A stretch of 64,000 nucleotides of DNA, from assembly GCA_963704455.1 (NCBI GenBank), contig OY969905.1, positions 434,001-498,000 on the forward strand. Reading direction: 5' to 3'. Shown here piece after piece: positions 33,076 through 42,968 of this stretch (its first letter is position 1; the number at the start of each line of letters is the position of its first letter). The notes beneath the pieces were generated by a model. The model was given only the letters and a program-made list of their open reading frames with translations, did no database searches and had not been told where the DNA came from. This DNA comes from DASTCZ01 sp963704455 (GTDB lineage: Bacteria > Acidobacteriota > Terriglobia > Acidiferrales > UBA7541). A program made the translations under genes and the position numbers.

Positions 33076-36000
33076 ATGAGCAAGCTGAAATCGTTGAGTG
33101 GATGGACAAAAGCTGCGGCAATCCTTGGATTGTGCTTGCTTGGCGGAATGTACATTTTGGTGGTGAAGTCGAAACACGCAGCAGCGCCTGCCCGCCAGGC
33201 CGCAGGTAGCTTCGCGCCTTCCTCCAGCGCAGCGTTTTCCCCGCAAAATAGCGCAGCCATCACTCATTCGGCGCCATCAGGGCGGAAGCGAAACCATCAG
33301 GCCAATCCGGCGAAGCTATCAAAGCTGCCCAAGGGTTTGAAGCAGAGCGCACAGGGACTGGCTGATCTGGCGGCGAGCCGCAACCTTACATCGCCCGATC
33401 AAAAACCAATCATCCCGGCGGTTGGAGGCGCTGTAGACAAGAATGGTTTTCAAATGCAGGCGGACGGTACGGTTTCAGAGGGAGAAACGGGCGAGGATCC
33501 CAAACAGCGCGCGAACTACTTCTACCATCAGCGTGCATATCCGTTCGACCAAACTCCGGCGGGCGCCCGCCAGCACTCTCTTCAGCAACTCGATGAGATG
33601 ATTCGGCAACAGCGCGCGATGGGCATCCTTCCCGAAGAGGGCGCTGCGGTTCCAAACTCAATCATCGGGTTCCCCGGACCAGCAAACTGGACCACCCTCG
33701 GGCCGCAACCAGTGACGAATTCGGCTGGATTTTCAAATTTCGGTAATCCGGTGGCCACGGGGCGCGTGACTGCAATTGCTGTGGATCCCACAACCACTTC
33801 GCTACCTAACGTCACGGTTTACGTCGGAGGGGCAACAGGCGGCGTGTGGAAATCAACCGATGGCGGCAACACGTGGAACTCCATCTTCGATCAGAACAAT
33901 TCGATGGCCATCGGCGGAATCGCGATCGCGCCTTCTTCCAATACCACGATCTATGTTGGAACGGGTGAATTGAGCTTCTCCGGGGACAGTTACTACGGTG
34001 CGGGCGTCTATATGTCCACGGACGGCGGGAGTACTTGGACTCAAGAGTGTGGTGGCGTTTCAGTGAATTTTTGCGTACCGGTGGGAGGTTTTGGCTTCCA
34101 GGGCGGAGGATTCGTCGTCGGACCCATCGCCGTGAATCCAACGAATGCCAACATCGCGCTTGCCGCTGTGCAAGATTGGGGAAATGAAAGCCTTTCTGGA
34201 ATCTACCGAACAACTGACGGCGGCGCAAATTGGGCTTTGATTTCGTCCGCCAGCGGTGCCGCAGGAAATAGAGTCATCTGGAATCCAACGGATAACACAA
34301 TCGTTTACGCGACGCTCGGAGAAGAGGGTAATTCGGCCGATTACGGCGTTTACAAATCCTCGGACAGTGGTGTAACTTTCACAAGACTTACCGGGAATGG
34401 CGTAGCTGGGAATAATCTGCCGACGTCGAACATCGGGCGCCACGAAATCGCGGTCGCTCCCAGCAATGGAAGCGTAGTTTACGTGGCCATCAGCAATCTC
34501 ACTACGTCAGGTTTGCTGGGACTCGGCAAGTCCACCGACGCCGGAGTGACCTGGACGTTTGCCGCGCCCGGCGTCTTTACTGTGCCCGGGCCGCAGGCAG
34601 TATTGCCGAATTTCTGCACCCCACAGTGCTGGTACGACATGTCCCTGGCCGTTCTCCCAAATAATCCCTCTACAATCGTTGTCGGCGGGTCAGCATTCAC
34701 CAACAACAGCAGCACGGATTTCATCTCTTCGGATGGTGGCACGACTTGGACGGACATCACGAATGGTTCAACCGCCGTTCGCCCGCACGTGGATACCCAC
34801 GCATTCTTTTTTGCTAGCACTGGAGGATCGAATTACCGCCTTTATACCGGAAATGACGGAGGAATTTGGTATACAGACAATCCTACGGCAACTCCCGTAA
34901 CTTGGGTGACGGCGAACAACGCGAACCTCACGCTTACTCAATTTTATCCCGGACTCTCCACGCATCCGAGTGATGAAAACATCAGCTATGGAGGCACGCA
35001 GGATAATGGAACAGAGAAGTATTCCGGCATCCTGGCCTGGGATCACGTCACTTGTGGAGATGGCGGCTGGACGGCGGTTGACCCCCAAATACCGACCACG
35101 GTTTATGCGAGCTGCCAGAATATCGAATTGCTGCGATCAGCGCTTGACGGCACGGCCCCTTCCTGGCTCTTAATAAACAATGAGATTCCCACGAATGGTA
35201 GCGAACGGTCCCTTTTCATTCCGCCCCTGGTTCACGATCCAAATACAAGCGGGCTTCTGTATTTTGGCACCTTCCGCGTCTGGCAAACGATGAATTATGG
35301 AAACGATTGGACGCCGATTTCTCCGAGCCTTACCGGCGATTGGGTGACTTCGGTAACGCCATCTTTCTCGAGTCCTAACGTGGTTTACGCCACGACTTCG
35401 GATGGTCTCGTGTGGGGCACAACAAACGCCCTCTCCGGTTCCGGCGCAACGTGGACCAACCTTACTTCCTCTCCTCTGCCGCCCCGGTACGCCACGATGG
35501 TCAGGACCGACCAGAACAGTCCGAGCATTGCCTACCTTTCCTATTCCGGATTCAGCGGCTTTGCGGATAACGTGGGCCATATCTTCAAGACTATCAATGG
35601 CGGCACAACATGGGTGGACATCAGCGGAAGTGGCGCGGGTGCGTTGCCGAACACACCCGTAAACGATATAGCGGTCGTACACATCGGTTCGCTTGGCTTC
35701 GACGCCGTATTCATCGCGACTGACGTCGGAGTGTTCGAGTGCGCCAACCCGACCGCTCCCTCACCGTGTGCCACTTGGACGCCCGTTGGGACTGGATTGC
35801 CGAAGGCCCCTGTAGTCGCGCTTGGATATCGTGAGAATTCGGCGACACTCCGCGCCGTCACCCATGGCCGCGGTGTCTGGGTAATGGAAACTCCCGGCAT
35901 CAGCGCTGCAGGATTGTTGCTGCTTACTTCGATTACGCCTTCCAGCCAGCCCATGGGTGCCGCCGCATTCACCATGACCTTCCTTGGCAACGATTTCGGC

Positions 36001-39000
36001 TTGCCCTCGGGGACGCCCGAGGTTCTTGTGGATGGCGTGAACACAGGTACAAGCGTCGTCGTGACGAACCCCAACCTCATGACTGCGACCATCCCAGCAA
36101 GCGTCATGACCAACCCAGGAGTGCACCAGATCGCGATTGATCAGCCCGGTCACGCGTCGACACCGCAGAATCCAACTAGCGGCTTAACCTTCAGCGTGAC
36201 CGGCCCCGCGCCGACGCTGAGCCTAATTGCGCCGACCCAAGTCCCCGCCGGGAGCGCGTCTTTTCCGCTGACGGCTACAGGTACGAGTTTTTCTTGTGCC
36301 TCCGCTCCGTCGGGATCGCTCGTACAGTTTGGTCTCACCTTGCTGACAGCCACTTCTTGCAGTTCAACTTCGTTGACTGTCACTGTGCCGTCTAATTTGG
36401 TCACCACAGCAGGTGCAGTATCGGTGAAGGTTGTCAGCCCCGGACCCGGAGGCGGAACCACGGGGTCGGCAGGTTTCACTATCACAGTGGTAAGTAATCC
36501 TGTGCCAACGATTTCCAATTTGGTCCCGCCCAGCGCGGTGACTGGCTCGGGAGCGTTCACACTGACGGTGAACGGGACAGGCTTCGTAAGCGGGGCGGTG
36601 GTGAGCTTCGGTGGTGCGAACAGAGCGACGACATTCGTGAACGCGACGCAGGTGACTGCCGCGATTCTGGCGGGTGACATCGCCGCGGTGGGCACGCCTG
36701 CAGTGGTGGTGACGAACCCGGCCCCCGGCGGAGGGGCGTCGAACTCCGTCAACTTCACCGTTAGCAACAACAACCCGGTTCCCGTGATCACGCCGCCGCT
36801 GGTTCCCAGCTCGGTGATAGTAGGCTCGGGAGCGTTCACGCTCACAGTGAATGGCACGGGCTTCGTCAACGGCTCGGTGGTGAGTTTTGGTGGCGTGAAC
36901 AGAGTCACGACGTTCGTGAACTCAACGCAGGTCACGGCCGCGATTCTCGCGGGCGACGTCGCCACGGCGGGCACGCCTGCAGTGGTCGTGACGAATCCGG
37001 CTCCCGGCGGAGGGGCGTCGAACGCGGTCAACTTTGCAGTCAACAACCCGTTTCCGACGATTACGCCGCCGCTGGTTCCCAGCTCGGCGACAGTGGGCTC
37101 GGGAGCGTTCACGTTGACGGTGAATGGCACGGGCTTTGTGAACGGGGCGGTGGTGGGCTTCGATTTTGCGAACAGAGTCACGACGTTCGTGAGCGCAACG
37201 CAGGTGACCGCGGCGATTCTGGCGGGTGACGTCGTCACAGCTGGCACGCATTTCGTGAACGTGACGAACCCGGCTCCCGGTGGAGGGGCGTCGGCGTCGG
37301 TCAACTTTACGGTGACCAACCCGGTTCCGGTGATCACGCCGCCGCTGGTTCCCAGCTCGGCGACAGCAGGCTCGGGAGCATTCACACTGACGGTCAACGG
37401 TACGAGCTTCGTGAACGGCGCAGTGGTGAGTTTCGGCGGTGCGAACAGAGCAACGACGTTTGTGAGCGCGACGCAGGTGACCGCGGCGATTCTCGCGGGT
37501 GATATCGCCACGGCGGGCATGCCTGCTGTGGTCGTGACCAATCCGGTGCCGGGCGGAGGGGCGTCGAACTCGGTCAACTTCACGGTGAACAATCCGGTTC
37601 CGGTGATCACGCCGCCGCTGGTTCCCAGTTCGGCGACAGTAGGCTCGGGGGCATTCACGTTGACGGTGAATGGCACGGGCTTCGTCAACGGTTCGGTGGT
37701 GAGTTTTGGTGGCACGAACAGAGTCACGACGTTCGTGAACTCAACGCAGGTGACCGCGGCGATTCTGGCGGGTGATATCGCCACGGCGGGCACGCCTGCT
37801 GTGGTGGTGACGAACGCCGCGCCGGGTGGAGGGGCGTCAAACGCGGTCAACTTCGCGGTGAATAACCCGGTTCCGGTGATCACGCCGCCGCTGGTTCCCA
37901 GCGGGGCGGTAACGGGATCGGGAGCGTTCACGCTGACGGTGAACGGCACGGGCTTCGTCAACGGCGCAACGGTCAGCTTCGGTGGCGCGAACAGAGTTAC
38001 GACATTTGTCAGCGCGACGCAGGTGACCGCCGCAATTCTGGCGGGTGATATCGCCGCAGTGGGCACGCCTGCTGTGGTTGTCACAAATCCGGCCCCCGGC
38101 GGAGGGGCGTCGAACGCGGTCAACTTCAACGTCAGCGCGCCGAACCCTGTTCCAGTGATCACGCCGCCGCTGGTTCCCAGCTCGGCGACAGCAGGGTCGG
38201 GAGCATTCACACTGACGGTGAACGGCACGAGCTTTGTGAACGGGGCGGTGGTGAGCTTCGGTGGTGCGAACAGAGCCACGACATTCGTGAGTGCGACGCA
38301 GGTGACTGCTTCGATTCTGGCGGGTGACGTCGCCACGGGCGGCACGCCCGCAGTGGTCGTGACGAACCCGGCTCCCGGCGGGGGGGCGTCGAACGCGGTC
38401 AACTTCACGGTGAACAATCCGGTTCCGGTGATTACGCCGCCGCTGGTTCCCAGCTCGGCGATTGTGGGCGGGGCAGGCTTCACCCTCACAGTCAACGGCA
38501 CGGGCTTCGTGAACGGCTCGGTGGTGAGTTTCGGCGGCGCGAACAGAGTCACGACATTCGTGAACTCAACGCAGGTAACTGCCGCGATTCTCGCGGGTGA
38601 TATCGCCACAGCGGGCGCGCCAGCTGTGGTCGTGACGAACCCGGCACCGGGCGGAGGGGCGTCAAACGCGGTCAACTTCACGGTGAACAACCCGGCTCCG
38701 GTGATCACGCCGCCGCTGGTTCCCAGTTCGGCGATTGTGGGCGGGGCGGGTTTCACCCTCACAGTCAACGGCACGGGCTTCGTGAACGGCTCGGTGGTGA
38801 GCTTCGGGGGCGCGAACAGAGTCACGACGTTTGTGAGCTCGACGCAGGTTACTGCGGCGATTCTCGCGGCTGATATCGCCACAGTGGGTACGCCCGCTGT
38901 GGTGGTAACCAATCCGGCGCCGGGCGGAGGGGCATCGAACGCGGTCAATTTCGCGGTGAACAACCCCCCGCCGGTGATCACGCCGCCGCTGGTTCCCAGC

Positions 39001-41154
39001 TCGGCGACAGCAGGCTCGGGGGCATTCACACTGACGGTGAACGGTACGGGCTTCATCAACGGCGCGACGGTCAGCTTCGGCGGTGCGAACAGAGTTACGA
39101 CATTTGTGAACTCAACGCAGGTGACCGCGGCGATTCTGGCGGGTGATATTGCCACGGCGGGCACGCCTGCTGTGGTGGTGACCAATCCGGCGCCGGGTGG
39201 AGGGGCGTCGAACGCGGTCAACTTCACGGTGAACAACCCAGCTCCGGTGATTACGCCGCCGCTGGTTCCCAGTTCGGCGACAGCCGGGTCGGGGGCATTC
39301 ACGCTCACAGTGAATGGCACGGGCTTCGTGAACGGCTCGGTGGTGAGTTTTGGGGGCGCGAACAGAGTCACGACATTCGTGAACTCAACGCAGGTCACCG
39401 CGGCGATTCTCGCGGCTGATATCGCCACAGGCGCCACGCCTGCCGTGGTGGTGACCAATCCGGCGCCGGGTGGAGGAGCATCAAACGCGGTCAACTTCAC
39501 GGTGAACAACCCGGTTCCAGTGATCACGCCGCCGCTGGTTCCCAGCTCGGCGATCGTAGGCTCGGCAGGCTTCACGCTTACAGTCAATGGCACGGGCTTC
39601 GTGAACGGCGCGGTGGTGAGTTTCGGCGGCGCGAACAGAGTTACGACGTTCGTGAACTCAACGCAGGTCACCGCGGCGATTCTCGCGGCTGATATCGCCG
39701 CAGTCGGCACGCCTGCTGTGGTGGTGACCAATCCGGCGCCGGGCGGAGGGGCGTCAAACGCGGTCAACTTCGCGGTGAACAACCCGGTTCCGGTGATCAC
39801 GCCGCCGCTGGTTCCCAGCTCGGCGATCGTAGGCTCGGCGGGCTTCACGCTCACAGTCAATGGCACGGGTTTCGTGAACGGCGCGGTAGTTAAGTTCGGG
39901 GGCGCGAACAGAGTTACGACGTTTGTGAGCGCAACGCAGGTGACCGCCGCGATTCTCGCGGCTGATATCGCCGCAGTCGGCACGCCTGCTGTGGTGGTGA
40001 CGAACCCCGCGCCGGGCGGAGGGGCGTCGAACGCTGTCAATTTCGCGGTGAACAACCCAGCTCCGGTGATCACGCCGCCGCTGGTTCCCAGTTCGGCGAC
40101 AGCCGGTTCGGCGGGCTTCACTCTGACGGTGAACGGTACGAGCTTTATCAACGGCGCAACGGTCAGTTTCGGCGGCGCGAACAGAGTCACGACGTTCGTG
40201 AGCTCAACGCAGGTCACCGCCGCGATTCTCGCGGCTGATATCGCCACGGCGGGCACGCCTGCTGTGGTGGTGACGAACCCCGCGCCGGGCGGAGGGGCGT
40301 CAAACGCGGTCAACTTCACGGTGAACAATCCGGTTCCGGTGATCACGCCGCCGTTGGTTCCCAGTTCGGCGACAGCCGGCTCGGGGGCATTCACGCTCAC
40401 AGTCAATGGCACGGGCTTCGTGAACGGCTCGGTGGTGAGTTTCGGCGGTGCGAACAGAGTTACGACGTTTGTGAGCGCGACGCAGGTGACCGCGGCAATT
40501 CTCGCCGGTGATATCGCCACGGGCGGCACGCCTGCGGTGGTCGTGACGAACGTCGCGCCGGGCGGAGGCGCTTCGAACGCGGTCAACTTCACCATCATAG
40601 ACTTCTCGATGGCGAATGCTTCGGGTTCGAAGACCGTCACCGCCGGGCAGGCCGCAATGTATACGATCAACGCGTCGGGAGCAGGCGGGAATTTCCCGGG
40701 CACAGTGACGTTGTCGGCGTCGGGGTTGCCTCCGGCGACGACCGCGTCTTTCAATCCGCAGACTCTAACGCCGGGAGCGGGCACTGTTTCCTCAACGCTG
40801 ACGCTCACGACCACGGCGCGCGGAATTGCAGGACACATCCTGCCCGGCGCCCCGGGCGAAGCGCCAAGGAATATCCCGAAGCTTCCGCAGCCGGTATTGT
40901 GGCTCGGCATGATGGGATTGCTGGGGGCGACGCTGCTTTTGTTGTGGCGGACCCGGAGACTTTCCCCGCGCGTGGCCTCGGCCGGATTCTTTGCGCTGGC
41001 TGTGGTGTGCGTGGCGGGATTCGCCAGCGGTTGCAATGGTGGTGGATTCCCGGCGGTTCAGTCGGGCACGCCCGCGGGAACGTACACGGTCACGGTGACT
41101 GGAACTTCGGGTTCGGACGCGCATGCCACGACGGTCACCTTAACGGTGCAGTAG
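33076..41154 (+). CDS. Giant surface protein: sialidase/VPS10-like propeller plus 17 TIG-like repeats
   Basis: 2,692 residues. A single N-terminal hydrophobic helix (AAAILGLCLLGGMYILVV) acts as signal or anchor. Residues about 200-940 form a BNR/sortilin-type beta-propeller with repeated Asp-box motifs (KSTDGGNTW, MSTDGGSTW, RTTDGGANW, SSDGGTTW). Two divergent TIG/IPT-like domains follow (about 945-1140), then fifteen near-identical 91-residue TIG-like units to about residue 2505. A last Ig-like region with SASGLPPATTASFNP comes next. Two hydrophobic segments near 2605-2655 (VLWLGMMGLLGATLLLLW, GFFALAVVCVAGFASGC) suggest envelope attachment, with a short Thr-rich tail beyond. The role is unknown; adhesion or polymer binding is the usual inference for such proteins. 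Confidence 0.85.
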   Translation: MSKLKSLSGWTKAAAILGLCLLGGMYILVVKSKHAAAPARQAAGSFAPSSSAAFSPQNSAAITHSAPSGRKRNHQANPAKLSKLPKGLKQSAQGLADLAASRNLTSPDQKPIIPAVGGAVDKNGFQMQADGTVSEGETGEDPKQRANYFYHQRAYPFDQTPAGARQHSLQQLDEMIRQQRAMGILPEEGAAVPNSIIGFPGPANWTTLGPQPVTNSAGFSNFGNPVATGRVTAIAVDPTTTSLPNVTVYVGGATGGVWKSTDGGNTWNSIFDQNNSMAIGGIAIAPSSNTTIYVGTGELSFSGDSYYGAGVYMSTDGGSTWTQECGGVSVNFCVPVGGFGFQGGGFVVGPIAVNPTNANIALAAVQDWGNESLSGIYRTTDGGANWALISSASGAAGNRVIWNPTDNTIVYATLGEEGNSADYGVYKSSDSGVTFTRLTGNGVAGNNLPTSNIGRHEIAVAPSNGSVVYVAISNLTTSGLLGLGKSTDAGVTWTFAAPGVFTVPGPQAVLPNFCTPQCWYDMSLAVLPNNPSTIVVGGSAFTNNSSTDFISSDGGTTWTDITNGSTAVRPHVDTHAFFFASTGGSNYRLYTGNDGGIWYTDNPTATPVTWVTANNANLTLTQFYPGLSTHPSDENISYGGTQDNGTEKYSGILAWDHVTCGDGGWTAVDPQIPTTVYASCQNIELLRSALDGTAPSWLLINNEIPTNGSERSLFIPPLVHDPNTSGLLYFGTFRVWQTMNYGNDWTPISPSLTGDWVTSVTPSFSSPNVVYATTSDGLVWGTTNALSGSGATWTNLTSSPLPPRYATMVRTDQNSPSIAYLSYSGFSGFADNVGHIFKTINGGTTWVDISGSGAGALPNTPVNDIAVVHIGSLGFDAVFIATDVGVFECANPTAPSPCATWTPVGTGLPKAPVVALGYRENSATLRAVTHGRGVWVMETPGISAAGLLLLTSITPSSQPMGAAAFTMTFLGNDFGLPSGTPEVLVDGVNTGTSVVVTNPNLMTATIPASVMTNPGVHQIAIDQPGHASTPQNPTSGLTFSVTGPAPTLSLIAPTQVPAGSASFPLTATGTSFSCASAPSGSLVQFGLTLLTATSCSSTSLTVTVPSNLVTTAGAVSVKVVSPGPGGGTTGSAGFTITVVSNPVPTISNLVPPSAVTGSGAFTLTVNGTGFVSGAVVSFGGANRATTFVNATQVTAAILAGDIAAVGTPAVVVTNPAPGGGASNSVNFTVSNNNPVPVITPPLVPSSVIVGSGAFTLTVNGTGFVNGSVVSFGGVNRVTTFVNSTQVTAAILAGDVATAGTPAVVVTNPAPGGGASNAVNFAVNNPFPTITPPLVPSSATVGSGAFTLTVNGTGFVNGAVVGFDFANRVTTFVSATQVTAAILAGDVVTAGTHFVNVTNPAPGGGASASVNFTVTNPVPVITPPLVPSSATAGSGAFTLTVNGTSFVNGAVVSFGGANRATTFVSATQVTAAILAGDIATAGMPAVVVTNPVPGGGASNSVNFTVNNPVPVITPPLVPSSATVGSGAFTLTVNGTGFVNGSVVSFGGTNRVTTFVNSTQVTAAILAGDIATAGTPAVVVTNAAPGGGASNAVNFAVNNPVPVITPPLVPSGAVTGSGAFTLTVNGTGFVNGATVSFGGANRVTTFVSATQVTAAILAGDIAAVGTPAVVVTNPAPGGGASNAVNFNVSAPNPVPVITPPLVPSSATAGSGAFTLTVNGTSFVNGAVVSFGGANRATTFVSATQVTASILAGDVATGGTPAVVVTNPAPGGGASNAVNFTVNNPVPVITPPLVPSSAIVGGAGFTLTVNGTGFVNGSVVSFGGANRVTTFVNSTQVTAAILAGDIATAGAPAVVVTNPAPGGGASNAVNFTVNNPAPVITPPLVPSSAIVGGAGFTLTVNGTGFVNGSVVSFGGANRVTTFVSSTQVTAAILAADIATVGTPAVVVTNPAPGGGASNAVNFAVNNPPPVITPPLVPSSATAGSGAFTLTVNGTGFINGATVSFGGANRVTTFVNSTQVTAAILAGDIATAGTPAVVVTNPAPGGGASNAVNFTVNNPAPVITPPLVPSSATAGSGAFTLTVNGTGFVNGSVVSFGGANRVTTFVNSTQVTAAILAADIATGATPAVVVTNPAPGGGASNAVNFTVNNPVPVITPPLVPSSAIVGSAGFTLTVNGTGFVNGAVVSFGGANRVTTFVNSTQVTAAILAADIAAVGTPAVVVTNPAPGGGASNAVNFAVNNPVPVITPPLVPSSAIVGSAGFTLTVNGTGFVNGAVVKFGGANRVTTFVSATQVTAAILAADIAAVGTPAVVVTNPAPGGGASNAVNFAVNNPAPVITPPLVPSSATAGSAGFTLTVNGTSFINGATVSFGGANRVTTFVSSTQVTAAILAADIATAGTPAVVVTNPAPGGGASNAVNFTVNNPVPVITPPLVPSSATAGSGAFTLTVNGTGFVNGSVVSFGGANRVTTFVSATQVTAAILAGDIATGGTPAVVVTNVAPGGGASNAVNFTIIDFSMANASGSKTVTAGQAAMYTINASGAGGNFPGTVTLSASGLPPATTASFNPQTLTPGAGTVSSTLTLTTTARGIAGHILPGAPGEAPRNIPKLPQPVLWLGMMGLLGATLLLLWRTRRLSPRVASAGFFALAVVCVAGFASGCNGGGFPAVQSGTPAGTYTVTVTGTSGSDAHATTVTLTVQ
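36496..40593 (+). repeat. Fifteen in-frame tandem repeats of about 273 bp (TIG-like units)
   Basis: Fourteen copies carry the DNA string CCGCCGCTGGTTCCCAG, near 36793, 37067, 37339, 37611, 37885, 38164, 38438 and so on to about 40347; the first copy is more diverged. The mean period is about 273 bases (91 codons). The translated unit is (V)ITPPLVPSS-x-GSGAFTLTVNGT, FVNGxVVSFGGANRVTTFV, TQVTAAILAGDI, PAVVVTNPAPGGGASNAVNF. Neighbouring units are sometimes nearly the same in their variable sites (the two AIVGGAGF units, and the two AIVGSAGF units), which points to recent local duplication or gene conversion. Confidence 0.92.
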
Positions 41155-41215
41155 GTACGGTTTTGAAGGAGTTGCGAAGAAATTGAATACGAGCCGGACG
41201 CTAAGGGAGATGATG

Positions 41216-41812
41216 ATGCGACGCACACACTTCTTGCTAATTTTTTTCCTGGCAGTAGCATTCGCGCTGGGCTCGGCTCAGCCCACAAGGGCGCAGGACG
41301 CGCCCAAGTGGGAAATCTTCGGCGGTTACACCTACATGCGCGCCAACATCGTGGTCAGCGGCACGCCATTTAATATGAATGGCGGCAGCGGCTCGGTGGC
41401 CTACAATCCGACCCGTTGGTTGGGCCTCGTGGGCGACTTCGGCGTCTACTATCAAGGCACCGTGGTGGGCAATCCGGCCAGCCTCACAATATTCACGTAC
41501 CAGTTTGGCCCGCGCATTAGCTGGCGGGCCAGCAAGCGCCTGACTCCGTTCGCGCAAGCGTTGGTGGGTGGTGGTTACGCCGGCGGCACTTTGTACACCA
41601 GTTCCTTGGGCGCAGGCGCGGCTCCGCTGGGCGCAAGCAACGCCTTCACATTCACCGTGGGCGGAGGTCTGGACGTAAATTTGAATCGCCACGTTGCCCT
41701 TCGCCTCTTTCAGGCTGAGTACCTTTATTCGCAATTCGTGAATGCGGTCGATAATAGGCAAAATAATTTAAGGGCCAGCGCTGGGCTTGTTTTTAGATTT
41801 GGCTCTCATTAA
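41216..41812 (+). CDS. Outer-membrane beta-barrel protein (OmpA/OprF-like porin fold)
   Basis: 198 residues from the ATG at 41216, which has AAGGGAG six bases upstream. In-frame ATGs at 41210 and 41213-41215 and a TTG at 41183 (with its own AAGGAG) are alternatives. A signal peptide (MRRTHFLLIFFLAVAFALGSAQPTRAQ) is followed by alternating strands: WEIFGGYTYMRA, WLGLVGDFGVYYQG, FTYQFGPRISWR, FAQALVGGGYAG, FTVGGGLDVNLN. The C-terminal strand ends LRASAGLVFRFGSH, typical of barrels recognised by BamA. It starts about 60 bases after the giant surface protein and is probably co-transcribed with it. Confidence 0.8.
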   Translation: MRRTHFLLIFFLAVAFALGSAQPTRAQDAPKWEIFGGYTYMRANIVVSGTPFNMNGGSGSVAYNPTRWLGLVGDFGVYYQGTVVGNPASLTIFTYQFGPRISWRASKRLTPFAQALVGGGYAGGTLYTSSLGAGAAPLGASNAFTFTVGGGLDVNLNRHVALRLFQAEYLYSQFVNAVDNRQNNLRASAGLVFRFGSH

Positions 41813-41987
41813 TAGAAATAAACTGTCCTCAGCAAAAATTCGCGGCCACCTCTATTGATATCGATCAGTTGCTTCTGAACTTCGCGCACCAATGGCTGGA
41901 ACTGGCGCCCGCGCACTCTTCCGTGTAGCCTCTTCGCCATATAAACTGCCCAGCTGTGGCTTCGTGAGCTGCGAAAGGTGATGCCTT

Positions 41988-42944
41988 ATGAAACGATTCG
42001 AGGACCTTACGGAACGCGAGATACTCGCTCTGGCGGTCTCTCTGGAAGAGGAAGACGAGCGCGTCTATGCGGACTACTCAGAAGGCCTTCGCGAAAATTT
42101 CCCCGGCACCGCGACGCTGTTCGATGAAATGCGGAAGGAAGAATCGCGGCATCGCCGGCGTCTGATCGAGCTTTACCGGCAAAAGTTCGGCGAACACATT
42201 CCGCTCATCCGGCGCACCGATGTACGGGGCTTCGTCCGTCGCCAGCCCGTGTGGCTCCTGCAGCCGCTCAATGTGGATCGAATCCGGAAGCAGGTCAGCG
42301 CGGCGGAGGTCGAGACGCAGCGCTTTTACGAGCGCGCAGCCGCACGCGCACAAGACGCAAGCATCCGCCAGCTTCTGGACGACCTCGCGCAAGAGGAACG
42401 GGCGCACTACGACCGCGCGGAAAAGATCGAGAAGGATCAAATTGCCGGCGGCGAAATGGAAAGGGAAGAGCATGCGAAGCGCAGGCTCTTCGTTCTGCAA
42501 ATTGTTCAGCCGGGCCTCGTTGGATTAATGGATGGATCGGTATCCACGCTCGCGCCAATTTTTGCCGCCGCCGTCGCCACGCGAAATAGCTGGGACGCAT
42601 TTCTCGTGGGGCTCGCGGCTTCAGTCGGTGCGGGCATCAGCATGGGTTTTGCCGAAGCGCTCTCCGACGACGGCAGCCTGACGGGACGAGGACACCCCTG
42701 GCTGCGAGGAGTCGTTTGCGGCGCGATGACGGCGCTTGGCGGCATCGGCCATACATTGCCCTTTCTTATCCCACGGTTCACCGTGGCGATGACGGTGGCA
42801 ATCGTGGTAGTGGTGTGCGAGCTTGGCATAATTACTTGGGTCCGCCACCGTTTCATGGACTCACCGGCGTTTTCCGCCGCGGTGCAGATCATCCTTGGCG
42901 GCGTGCTTGTTTTCTTGACGGGAATTCTGATTGGCAGCTCTTGA
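41988..42944 (+). CDS. mbfA: Ferritin-like (erythrin) plus VIT1 membrane protein, MbfA-type iron exporter
   Basis: 318 residues, ATG with AAAGGTGATG upstream. Residues 1-150 are a four-helix ferritin-like domain with the paired carboxylate motifs SLEEEDERVY, RKEESRHRRR, EVETQRFYERAA and QEERAHYDRA. From about 165 to the end lies a VIT1/CCC1-type membrane domain beginning VQPGLVGLMDGSVSTLAPIFAA with about five helices. MbfA proteins export iron and protect against iron and peroxide stress; the ferritin domain is thought to sense or bind iron. No Irr/Fur-box is recognisable in the 175-base upstream gap. Convergent with the DoxX gene. Confidence 0.88.
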   Translation: MKRFEDLTEREILALAVSLEEEDERVYADYSEGLRENFPGTATLFDEMRKEESRHRRRLIELYRQKFGEHIPLIRRTDVRGFVRRQPVWLLQPLNVDRIRKQVSAAEVETQRFYERAAARAQDASIRQLLDDLAQEERAHYDRAEKIEKDQIAGGEMEREEHAKRRLFVLQIVQPGLVGLMDGSVSTLAPIFAAAVATRNSWDAFLVGLAASVGAGISMGFAEALSDDGSLTGRGHPWLRGVVCGAMTALGGIGHTLPFLIPRFTVAMTVAIVVVVCELGIITWVRHRFMDSPAFSAAVQIILGGVLVFLTGILIGSS

Positions 42945-42968
42945 CCGGCAGGCGGGGCGGAAATATTT

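Noticed and set aside
36150..41036. 1,628-codon minus-strand frame as a protein-coding gene
   Set aside because: It is a mirror of the in-frame repeats of the plus-strand surface protein, has Pro/Thr/Ala-rich low-complexity content with no signal or domain, and no ribosome binding site was seen.
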